NCBI GenBank assembly: GCA_001643675.2
Contig: LSRY02000012.1
Span: 2,501-66,500 of the forward strand
Length of the DNA stretch: 64,000 nt
Direction of reading: 5' to 3'
DNA from: Monocercomonoides exilis
Taxonomy: Eukaryota > Preaxostyla > Oxymonadida > Polymastigidae
Both the position numbers and the translations under genes were made by a program. Positions 34,012 to 44,103 of this stretch are shown one piece after another (within the stretch, counting starts at the first letter, position 1; every line of letters starts with the position of its first letter). The notes beneath the pieces were generated by a model. That model was given only the letters and a program-made list of their open reading frames with translations. It made no database searches and had not been told where the DNA came from.

Positions 34012-36490
34012 CTAATTTTGCTTCTGATTTTTTGCTCTTGAAGTGCCAGTTTTAGGTGAAATGGAGCAAGTTGGGAAAGAATACTTTGGAAGGCGTGGTG
34101 TGTAAATTGAAGAGGAAGCAGATGATGGAAACGAAGATTGCTCCTGCGAGGAAAGATAATCTTCTTTGCTGAGAGACCATTTGGTCGTAAAATCTTGCTG
34201 ATAGAGAGAGAACAAGACACCTCCATTCCAGCAGCACATTTCAGGACTGAATAAGAATACAAAATAATATGCAAGCAAAGAAAAAAATAGTATGAAATAT
34301 TTGAGTGTGCACAACATATTAAAAAAGAATAAGAAATGTTTTTGAAATGTTTTCATACTTTTCTGTTTGAATGACTCTCAAATTATCTGAGTCTGGAAGT
34401 TCAGGCCTCAGCTCTTGGTATCTGATTCAGAATTTGTAATTTGAAAGGGTAAAAAATTTCAAAATGAGAAAAAGAAAAACAGTTTGAAAATGAAAATTAA
34501 ATAGGAAACGTTAAAGTTGCACACAATCTTTCAGCAAGACCTTTCAATTTACTGCAGCCGCCAACGATGAAAATGTTCTGAGAAAACAATCCGCGTAAGT
34601 TGCGAGGAAGCAATGAAAGAGAATCCAACACAGCTTTCGAGATTCCGCCAGAAGGAATGCCTGTCATATAAGAACACATTGAATGATCATCAAACAAATG
34701 TGAAAAATTGAAAGAATCAAAAAAATAAATATATATTTTAATATATAAATCATTTCTGTTCTTTTAAAATTTTTATAGTTTCTGCTCTTTGAAAATAAAC
34801 AAATTTAATAGTTGTTGCATTCACCAAACCCACATCTGTTGGATTGAACAGCACTTCTGGAATGGTTATGCGATGAACATCTATTGGGATCACTCTTTCT
34901 GGTTCAACAGAAGAAGAAGCAGAAGATGAAGAAGATGGAAGTGTTTGTGATGTATCAGAATCAGAAGATGATTGGCTGACAGTTTGGTGTGTTGGCTGTG
35001 ACATTTCTGTAAGAAGTTCTTTCTGAGTGGATTGTGATTGAATGTCTACATCTGTTTTTCCTGTTGAGCCAGATGATTGAAGTTCGCGGGTTTGAATGAT
35101 TTTTTTTGACTTCTGCATTTTTTTGCCCCTGTGAACTGATCCATTATGCTGAATTATCCTTCTCTTTTTTTTGGTGTTCGCTCCATCGTCTTCGTCTGTA
35201 AGATCATTTAAATCTGATTCGTCATCGTCATTTTCTTCGTTTTCATCGAGTTGAAAATCTTCATCGTCTTCGTCATCGTCATCGTCATCATCTTCCTCAT
35301 CAATATCTTTGATCATCTCCATCCCACTCTTGCGTAATTTATTGCTTTTCTCGTCTTCGCCTTGCCTTCTCTCTTTCATCAGCTCTTTCCATTTCTTCAC
35401 AAATGCTGGCTCTCTCACAAATCCTTCAAAAGAAGTGACAAAGTCTGGTACAACATACTCCAGAGCCAGCCATTCTTCATCGCAATCCACTTTCTCTAGT
35501 ACATTCTCTCCACATTTTGTTTGCATCAGCTTGTTTTGCATCAACATTTTCAATGACTCCTTTCTAAGTTTTTCCCTTTCAACGGCTTCTTCGATTCGGG
35601 CAACTGCGGATTTCATCGCAACGGCTTCAACGCTGCAACAACAATCGGTTTGATCTTTGATCTGTTCTGTTTTCTCTACTGTCTCCTTTTCTCCTTTTAT
35701 CTTTTGCCTTTCTTTTTCATAATACACAAAACATGTTTGCTCTTTCATGTGATTCATGAGAAGAAATTCTTCAGACACATCCCAAGAACGGAAGCAGACA
35801 ATCCCCTTCAAAATGTTTGTTAGGTGCTTTCCTCCAACAGCAACAGTTTTCATGGCGTCTTCAACTGGAAGCGTACGATAAAGTGGAGTAATTCTCGTAC
35901 TACTATGCCCAACATCAATAATAATAGCACATTCAGGAAAAGATTGCAGAAACTCTTCCTCAGGTGCAGTCTCTTTCAAAGGTTTCCCATCCCACATCTC
36001 GTTCATAACCCCCCAAAGTGCCAAAAATGCTTCGGGTGCTAAACATAAAGAAGGGAAACCAAATTCTTCAAAAATAACCTGATAAATCATTTGCCTCAAT
36101 GTCTGTGGAATTATGAGTGGGCTAGACAAGATTAATGGCGTTTTTTGAATTTTTTCCTTTGTCAATCCAAAATATGAAAATGAGTTTGCCCAAATATCCA
36201 TTTGCACCTTCCAATCGACAACATATCCCTATTGTATATTTAGCGTGAATTATTGAGAAAATTTTCTTCATGATAAAAATATAGCAAACTTTTTCAAATC
36301 CAGATTGGACTGTCAATCTTCCCATGTTGTAATGAGAAATGTCATCTCCATAAATATACGATCGTTTATCTCCCGCTTTTGTTCGTAACGATGCTCTGAG
36401 GTTTAGCATCGTTGTCGGTGCAAGAGAAAGATCTGAAAATCCACATTTCAATCGAAACGAACCGTTGTCTATAACGAACGGCCGTCTATA
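34012..36490 (-). CDS. ARP6: Actin-related protein 6 (SWR1/SRCAP subunit)
   Basis: Exons from ~36490 to 36290, then 36228-34830, 34660-34510, 34421-34359 and 34246-34012, all in phase. The actin fold is recognisable: VIDNGSFRLKCGFSD (phosphate loop 1), GYVVDWKVQMDIW, FEEFGFPSLCLAPEAFLAL, CAIIIDVGHSSTRITP (phosphate loop 2), VGGKHLTNILKGIVCFRSW, NPTDVG, IFIVGGCSKLKGLAERL, and NPEMCCWNGGVLFS. The order and the GGKHLTN motif point to ARP6, which helps SWR1/SRCAP exchange H2A.Z. A ~250-residue insertion, very rich in Asp/Glu and Ser, lies between the LTN block and NPTDVG. The start codon is unresolved: the frame is open to ~36490, and a short first exon is expected upstream. It converges on SKI2. 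Stop TAG. Confidence 0.88.
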
Positions 36491-36902
36491 TATTTATAAA
36501 TACATTATTTTAAAGACATAAGAGAACAAAATGAAATAATGAATTGAAGTAATCTCCGAAATAATCGAAATTCAAACTTCATTATTACGATCTTCCCCAC
36601 ATATTAAATTGACTCTTTTTTCTTTTTGTTAAAAAGGAAAAAATTATAATTGATTTCATGGTTCAAGTTTTTAAACAATAAATTTATAAAAGGGTGAATT
36701 TACAGTAAAGAATTTTGACTTCCCTGAAAAGCAGAAAAAAATACTGCAAATAAAAAAATATTCGACCTTTATGAGGGTTGTAATAAAAATAATAACTGTG
36801 CTATGGCATTAATAAAATAAAATCCTCCTATCTCAGGGATTGATCTCTCAGAAAGATTCAAAGAAAAGAAGTTGAGAAATGCGTTACAGCCAAGATTGAG
36901 AC
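36491..36902. other. Short intergenic region, no gene seen
   Basis: A+T-rich; lies upstream of ARP6 and downstream of the 50-aa membrane-protein gene. A missing first exon of ARP6 may lie here. No RNA gene recognised. Confidence 0.4.
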
Positions 36903-37162
36903 TTAGATTTGTGTTGCTGCTTCACCTGCAGAAGTTCCAGAAGATGCGCTTCCTCCATTCTTTCTACGTGCACAGTATCCAATAATTGCGAGAACGGCGA
37001 TGATAAACACAATAACCATCAAGATAATAAAGATAACGTTTCCAGCGTCTGCCTGAAATGATATAAAGAAAATAACGCGATGACAAGTTGTAGCATCATC
37101 AAGAATTCATAAGAAAATAAAAAAGTCTGGAAATAGCGCGTGCTAAATGAAATTCAAACCAT
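36903..37162 (-). CDS. 50-aa single-pass membrane protein, unknown
   Basis: ATG at 37162-37160 is followed directly by an intron (37053-37159, GTTTGA donor, TTTCAG acceptor), then exon 37052-36903 ending in TAA. The product is one Met, a short ADAGN segment, ~22 hydrophobic residues (VIFIILMVIVFIIAVLAIIG), a CARRKN stop-transfer cluster and a Gly/Ser/Ala/Thr-rich tail. This predicts a tail- or signal-anchored membrane protein with the N-terminus outside or lumenal by the positive-inside rule. No family recognised. The start codon is 70 bp from that of the divergent CEP135-like gene. Confidence 0.65.
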
Positions 37163-37232
37163 GTTGATTTTATTGTTGAATCCGATCAAAGTTCAACCAT
37201 TATCTTAAATTAACTATTTCAAAAAATAAAAA

Positions 37233-38518
37233 ATGGAGCGTTTTGTAACTTTAAAAAAACGTTTGGAGGCCATGAAGTGTGTATATAAGTATATTTTATA
37301 TTAGATATTTTTAATTCGATTGTTAACCTCTTTTTAGGTTTTACGAGCCTCTTGGAATCGACTCAGTTCCACTGGTTGAAAGACTTGTTGGAGAATTATT
37401 ACTTGCAACCGACACTGTAAATTCGTTGGAAGCTGAAGTTAAAAAGCTTAGACAAGAAAACAAGTCCCTGAACAGTGAGGTTTAAAATTTTTATTCAAAT
37501 TTTAAAAATCGTTTTTTTATAATACATTTGATATGATTTTAACAACTTTTGTTGAACGCCTAAGTGTGACTATTTAGCACATGATAAAAGTCGTGTTGTA
37601 ACAGAACTTAATGAACTTCACAAAAAGATGGTGGCACAAAGTGTTCAAGCCCATGCAAGAGAGAGACAAGGTGAACTTTCAATGGAACAAATGGCAGACA
37701 AAATAAAAGATACGCGCTTTCTCAATACTCAACTCACGCAAAGGCTGCATGAACGAGAGGAAGAGTTGGAAGATTTGAAAAAGAAATATGACGAACTTCT
37801 GGCTGATTCTTTGAAATCTGTGCAAACAAGTTTGTCTAATTTTTTCACATAAATATATATAAATAATAATTGCTTTTAACAATTAGGTGGTGGAAGATCA
37901 ATTCCCCTTCGGCGTCTCACTTCAGCAAGAACTCCTCAACCAGTTGCTCCGAATGCAAATCGTGAAAGAGCAGTATCTGCCACTCCGAAATCTTCTCGTG
38001 CTTATTCATCGACTGAAAAAGCAGAAAGCGCAAGGGTCATGAAGGATATGGAAGAACAAGAACAAAACAGACGCTCGAAAGAACAATATAAGCGTGATTA
38101 TTACTCTTCCCCGAGCACACATTCTCGAGGATCAGAGCATCATCATCGGCATCATTATCGCCATGGCATTCATGATGAATCCAATTATGAAGATGATCAG
38201 CCAACGTATCGCTCTTCGCAGTCATCATCGTCATATTGTTCGAGCTGCTATTCTTCTCCAACTACGTCATCGTATAGCTCATGCGATTCGTGTTCATATT
38301 GTGCTGCAAGAAGGCAGCATGATCCACGTCAAGATTATGAGAAGAGGGATGATGAAAGAGAAGAGGAGAGAAAGTGGAATCAAAGACGAGAAGAAGAGAA
38401 GAGAGGAAGGGGAAAACATTTCAATGAAAAATATGGAGATGATGAAGAAAAGATGTGGGAAAGAGAGAAAAGAGAGAAAGACCAAATGAGATCTCATTTC
38501 AATCCAGCTCGAACTTGA
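37233..38518 (+). CDS. CEP135: Short CEP135/TSGA10-like centriole protein
   Basis: Exons 37233-37276, 37338-37474, 37578-37829 and 37887-38518 give 354 residues. The N-terminus matches the CEP135 signature: RFVTLKKRLEAM, then EPLGIDSVPLVERLVGELL, a coiled coil (SLEAEVKKLRQENKSL), RFLNTQLTQRLHEREEEL, then SVQTSGGRSIPLRR, which parallels the VQTPGG...FRR block of animal CEP135. The C-terminus is Ser/Tyr/Cys- and His-rich, then Arg/Glu-rich. CEP135/Bld10 builds the cartwheel spokes of centrioles and basal bodies, consistent with a flagellate. Animal CEP135 is ~1,140 residues, so the long coiled coil is missing. Donors here are varied (GTGTGT, GTGAGG, GTTTGT), so exon edges were set by phase and similarity. 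Stop TGA. Confidence 0.82.
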
Positions 38519-38884
38519 ACGTTTTATTCATTTCAACTTTCCATGGTTTTGCTTTCATTTCAGTTTGTTTTCATTTTTTTTTTTTTTGATATCTGCTTGT
38601 GGGATTGTAGAATTCAAAAGCACTTCACATTTTTTGTAACAAAGAAAAAATGATTGTTTCAATGTTGATAAAAACTAATGTGAGAAACGTAACTAACATC
38701 AAAAAAACAAAAGCAATTGAGCCTCGGAACGAAGGCGAGACTGCAAATGCTTTATTCTCTTCTCTTTTAATAGAAAACACTTCTAACAGATTTATAAAAA
38801 TTAAAGTGAATGCACCAAATTTTTGACAAGCTTCAAGTTCTGATTCTCTTAGAATGCTGCGAAATTAATATCTTTGCTTTTCAT
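38519..38884. other. Convergent intergenic region
   Basis: Between the 3' ends of the CEP135-like gene and the acetyl-CoA synthetase gene. It contains a T-run at ~38573-38588; nothing else stands out. Confidence 0.5.
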
Positions 38885-41534
38885 TTACAACACTTCTCCA
38901 CGCATTGCAATGATGATCTTTCCAACAGCACGAGCAGCAGCGTCTGCACGGCGGAACACCGGAATGCCACGTGCAATAAGCTCAGAGGTGACATGGCGAT
39001 ACAAGTTGCCTGACTCAATCGACACAACAAACGGCTTCTCCTTTCCGAACTTTTCTTTCAACGCAACAATTCTATCAATAAAACCGCCAGGAGCATCGAC
39101 ATCTTCGGGGTGGCCTGGTCCTTTCTCTCTGACTTTGAACTGAATTGACTCTGGAACAGTTGCAAGCACTGCTGCATCACAGCCAGCGTCTGACAACATA
39201 ATCTCGCAGAGGTCGCACCATCTATTCTCAGGTAGCATCGGAGTCACATCCAACACAGGCGAAATATCAATAACACCCTTCAGACCAGCACTGACAAATA
39301 ACTCTTCTATCTTGGCGGAGGTTTCTGGAGACCATTGGGTAAGTGCAATAGACGATGGGTTGCCTCTAAAGAGATGGTCTGCCAAGCAGCACTTTTCATA
39401 TCCTGCATTGCTCACCATCCCAACGCCTGCCGCCTTTGTCATCGGTCGTCGCAGAGCTGAGAATGAAGGCATCAGAGCACAGCACATCAAAATCTGTTCG
39501 TATTCCTCAAACGAATCGCACACAACAGCGCCTCGTCCAGCAGAGCGAATGAGGAACGAGAACATGTCATAATCACCAGCCATTGAGGCAGTGTGGCCTT
39601 TTGCAGCGTCTTTTCCCTGGGCTGTTCGGCCAGATTTGTACACAACCACAATAATGCTCAGTTCTGCTGCCATGTGCAGCAGCTTAATCAGGCGGCGCCC
39701 TTCTCCTTGATTGAAGCCTTCGATGTAGAGTCCAATTGCAGAGGCGCCATCATAGCGAGATTTTGCACTTCCATCGGGATGCTCTCTTGAATTCTTGATG
39801 TCCATGATAACATACTCCAGGAAGTCTGTCACGGACAAATCAAGCTGGTTTCCCACAGACACAGACATGCACGGATTAATAATGCCAACCAGATCAGACG
39901 AGCGAGAAATAAGCTGCGCTCCACTTTGAGAAATGATAACAACATTCTCTGCACCTAAATACGGCATCTTCTTTGCTTTTTCTTCAGCAGGTGCATCAAA
40001 CACTGCATCAGGAACAAGACCACCTTCGCTTTCCTTCATCGTCAATACTCCAGAAGAGCTCTTGTACTGCGGAGTGAAAAGGGTATCGATGGATCCTTTG
40101 GATGTGAACCCGAGAGTATTCGGACCGCATATAACAGGTCGTTTCTCAGGTGTCATGTTGAGCGTGTTGAGTTTCTGCTCCATCTCGTGCTGGATTGCTC
40201 CTCCTGTCTCCGTCTCCGCAAACCCTGCTGTGACAATCAGCATCGACTCTGCTGCATGCATGTCAAATGATTCTTCGCAGAGCTTCTTTGCAGATCCTGC
40301 GCCAACAGCCACAATCAACAGATCAACTGGCTCTCCTCCTCTCTTCTCCAGCACTTCATTCATTGTCTTGTAGCATGTGCATCCTTCAACCACTTTCTCA
40401 GCTGGATGCAGAAGATATATCGATTCCAGTGGAATTGATCCGTTTTCTCTTGCCTTTCGTGCCATAATTGAACCAGGATTATCTCGACGCTTTCCCGAAG
40501 CTCCAGCAATCATAACAGATTTCGGATGAAGCATTTTCTCAATCTTGCCCAAAGGCTTGGGGATCATAGAAAGCGGAAGCGCTGCAATTTCTTCTGCTGA
40601 TAAAGCGGCTTTTGAGCCACATTCACAGCATGCTGAAGGTGTAGTTGAAGATGAAGAGTTGCCGCTTCCATGTCTGAACGTCAATCTTTTAGCTCGGAGA
40701 ACACCATCCAAAGCAATTAAATGTCCATCGTGAACAGTTGCTGGATTAACTTCAAGCTCTTCCAAACTGTATTTCGAATTTCGATTAAAAACAGAGAAAT
40801 ATGACGAAGCCCATTGAAGTTTTTTAAGTTGATTTATTAAAACATCCAATTCTAATCTCTTCTTTGTTCCACGTGCAACACCAGTCAAAATACGAACAAG
40901 TGGAAGATTTTCCAATAATTTACGATTTTCGTCCAAGTTCATATTTGATGGAAGAAATAGATTTGCACGATTCGGCTTCATTTGTTCTTTCAATTCCTCA
41001 ACAAGGGTACCTCCAAATCCAAGTGCAATCATTGGACCAAAGTCATGATCTTGGAAAAGAGAAATCAGAATTTCGTCTCCAAGAGAACCTTTCATTGGGA
41101 GCATTTGAACAAATAATGTTCCTTTATACTTTTCAGGTGGAAAGCGGGATGTAAAATCATTCCATGCCTTATCAGCATCTGCTGGTGTAACATTAAACAA
41201 TACACCTTTTGCTTCGGTTTTATGAGTCAGGCCATCAACAACAACTTTTGCAACAAACTTTTCAACTCCCTTTGGCAGCATTTCTCCAATCTTAGATGGA
41301 TCTGTTCCAGCTGGTATAAAAATACGTGGAGGTGTTGGAAGTTCGAGGACTTCAAGGAAATCGTAAACTTCATATTCATCAAGTGCTTGATTTGGGCGCG
41401 AAACACATTTTTCAAGAATGCTTTTAAAAAATTCAAAAACGACTTTTCAACTTCTCTTAAATAAATCGTTATCAAATATACCTTTCAAGTTTCTCGATTT
41501 GCTCTGCTGGAATAATTGGTTGGACGAATTCCAT
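38885..41534 (-). CDS. ADP-forming acetyl-CoA synthetase
   Basis: Two exons, 41534-41482 and 41420-38885 (61-bp intron), encode 862 residues. The N-terminal half is an ATP-grasp (beta-type) domain: KVVVDGLTHKTEAKGV, FVQMLPMKG, ALGFGGTLVEELKE, LEVNPATVHDG. The C-terminal half is CoA-binding and ligase (alpha-type): KSVMIAGASG, LLIVAVGAGSAKKL, ICGPNTLGF, ISQSGAQLI, VSVGNQLDLSVTDFLEY, and KGHTASMAGDYD, whose His fits the phosphorylated catalytic position. It converts acetyl-CoA, ADP and Pi to acetate, ATP and CoA, a substrate-level ATP step in anaerobic protists. Domain order is beta then alpha. No targeting peptide is obvious, so it is probably cytosolic. The start MEFVQ follows from splicing; the internal Met at 41281 is not the start. 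Stop TAA. Confidence 0.92.
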
Positions 41535-41577
41535 CGTTTTACACTTTTTCCACCCATAGCTTTATCTTTGGATGTTA

Positions 41578-42078
41578 AATGTGAAGGGTTCGATCAAACC
41601 TTTTTATTTTAAAATTTTCGATGAATTGAACTTTTTCTTGAATAAAAAAACAAGGTTATGACCTTAAACCAGAAAATGGAACTATATGCCTATCTGCTGT
41701 TAGTTCAATGCTTTTTCAGAATGGAGTTCATTTTTTTGAATTATTCCAAGTTTTGGCTCAAAAGACGGATAATGGACAAGCTCAACAACAACCTTTGAAA
41801 ATAAAAATTATTATGAGTCAAGCTCGTATTGATATCATATCATACTATTGTTATATTGCAACTCTTTTTCATTTTTCAATGTTAACTGTGATTCGGTTCA
41901 ACGCGAAAGGATTGCAGATTCTGGTGAGCAATTTTTTGTTTTATTCTTAAACTTGATTTTGTTCTGTTTTTATGTTACGTATTCTTTGAAAGATGAAGAA
42001 GTTGTTACTCAACTTCTTGACGCTCTATTTTGTTCTGTAGTGGTGCAATCTCATGGAAATGCAAATAATTCGAAGTGA
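41578..42078 (+). CDS. Possible small multi-exon gene, unknown
   Basis: Plus-strand coding signal in pieces: YDLKPENGTICLSAVSSMLF and GVHFFELFQVLAQ (about 41659-41770), then VQRERIADS up to 41933, a 59-bp intron (41934-41992, GTGAGC donor, AAAG acceptor) and DEEVVTQLLDALFCSVVV ending in TGA at 42076-42078. The join between the first and second pieces and the start are unresolved. No family recognised. It is divergent from the acetyl-CoA synthetase gene. Confidence 0.35.
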
Positions 42079-42685
42079 CTTTTCGTGTTTTCGTTGCCTT
42101 CCAGTGAATTATGCATGAAATAACAAACTTTTTAGCAAAATCAAACACCTGTATTGATTTGCTTATTCAATATTTTGAAAACTGTTTTCTTTCAAAAAAA
42201 TGAAAATATTGAGTTTTACATCAAATATTTATTTTTATTTGAATTGATGAAATGTATGTCTGTATCGTATTCTTTTGTTTGAAAATCTTGAGACCTATCC
42301 AACTTGTTATCACTTTTTTTAACAAAATAAGTCTGTAATTGTTGCAAAATAAATTTATATGTTTATGGAAGGTAATTTTGTGTCCAGCAATATATTATTC
42401 ATTATGGAAATGGCAATTGTCTGGAATAAATGAGAAATAATGAAATGACAATAGAATTATTATTTGAATAACTTGGAACAACGCTTTCTGAATTTCTTTC
42501 ATAAGGATATTTCAGTTTAACATTTTTTTAAAATAAAAATTGTAATTGTTAAGAATCTTCTTTTATGACATAATCAAAAGAATACTTTTAATTTTTAATT
42601 TAAAGATAACGTTAAAATTAAACAAAAAATGAATAAAAATGAAATATTTTGAATTTATTAATTAATACAATTTTTTCATGAAAGT
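42079..42685. other. A+T-rich intergenic region
   Basis: No coding or structured RNA signal recognised between the small plus-strand gene and the TFIIE-alpha stop. Confidence 0.5.
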
Positions 42686-43491
42686 TCATTTAGTTGGAGG
42701 AGCAAAAGGATCGTATGGCATTTGATCTTCTCCTTCTTGTTCAAGTTCTTTTGCAGCTTTTGCTAATTCATCAATTTCAATCAGGAGACGACTGATTGGT
42801 GCAAGTGCCTCGTTTAGTCGTTGAAGTGGATTAGTTGGTGATGAAGATGTTGAGCCATCGCTTCCGCTTGGAGGAGATACTGAAGAAGTTGTCAAAGGAG
42901 ATGGGGTAGGTGTTGGAGATGGTGTAGATGATGGTGAAGTGATTGAAGGTTCTGATGCTTCAACTTCATTTAATTCAACATTGCAAAAACAACATAAGAA
43001 ATCTTTTGTTTCTATGTCTACATGCCTTTGGGCAGCTAAAGCATCATATTTCCTACGGCATTTGGGGCAATAATACGGATAAACGCATGTATTATCCTTT
43101 TTGTCTGCAGATAAGCTCAAACGCATTGCTGTAATATGATATTTAACGCTATCAATAAAAAGTCTATAATCAATCCAATAAATGTTTCCAGTTCCAAGAC
43201 CAGTTCCTCGTTCAGCAACATTTTCTTCACAACGAATAAGTTGATCAGATCGAAGTTGATTCAGGATTCTACTTGTCTGTTTAGGAGAAAAATGAAGCAT
43301 GTCAACGAGTCTTTCCTCTCGTATTCTTAACAAAAATTAATTCATCAATATCAAGATTTTATAGAAACACAAAAATGTAACCTATTTGATCTTAAAAGAG
43401 CTTCCATCACCACTACATATTCCGAATCATAAAATGCTCTCATGACGGTTCGAACAAGATGAGTTACTCGTGGATCAGGTTGTTGTTCCAT
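42686..43491 (-). CDS. TFA1: TFIIE alpha subunit
   Basis: Exons 43491-43382 and 43325-42686 (56-bp intron) encode 249 residues. The N-terminus is the winged-helix domain of TFIIE-alpha (RVTHLVRTVMRAFYDSEYVV, LVDMLHFSPKQTSRILNQL, IYWIDYRLFID). A zinc ribbon follows with Cys pairs CPKC and CCFC (YYCPKCRRKYDAL, then FLCCFCNVEL). A Ser/Thr/Pro-rich linker and a helix (ISRLLIEIDELAKAAKEL) close the protein. TFIIE recruits and regulates TFIIH at RNA polymerase II promoters. It is shorter than the human (439) and yeast (482) proteins, as often seen in protists, because the C-terminal part is reduced. Stop TGA. Confidence 0.92.
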
Positions 43492-43875
43492 TTGAAATTA
43501 CACAATAATTAAATTCATGTACCCATAATAAATTATGAAAAGAATCTATTTTCAGAATAAATGTTTGTCATTTTTCATTGCGATATTAATAACAAATTGT
43601 ATTTTTTTCTTTGAATAACTGTTTTTCAAAATCACTAATTCTTTAATGAAATTATTTTGTAAATTCAGTTTTTTGAGGATTGAACAAAAATGAAATAAAG
43701 CGAAATTATTTTCATGGAAAAAAGCAAAACCAAAATAAGTTCTTTTTGAAGAAGACATTAATGTGAAAGAATGTGTTTACCATTGTCAATTTTAGTAATT
43801 ATTTTTTGTTATCATAACTTTTTTCTCGATATTAATAAATAAAAGGTATTTTTTGTTAAAATAAATTGATATTAT
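43492..43875. other. Intergenic flank of the Tigger element
   Basis: A+T-rich upstream region of TFIIE-alpha. The TA at 43873-43874 directly abuts the left terminal inverted repeat. A short minus-strand frame (43758-43552) is not supported by composition or similarity. Confidence 0.5.
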
Positions 43876-44103
43876 GGTGTGTGCATAAACCCTCACATAT
43901 GCACAAACCCGCACTATTCTGTTCATTAAAAAGAAAAGTCACATTGGAATTGACTTCACATTTCAAATACAAAAAATTATCTAAAATTGATTTTAAATAA
44001 TATATTTTCAAAATTTGTCGATTCTTTCATGGTTGGTTTTCCCATATCTTTATATAGTATCTTTAAAATATCGATTTCAATACTCAATTATCAAATTTCT
44101 AAT

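Noticed and set aside
41279-41281. Internal Met as the start of acetyl-CoA synthetase
   Set aside because: The frame continues upstream to an acceptor at 41421 and joins an ATG exon at 41534 in phase, giving a complete N-terminus.
43552-43758. Small minus-strand frame upstream of TFIIE-alpha
   Set aside because: A+T-rich composition, no domain and no splice-consistent partner.
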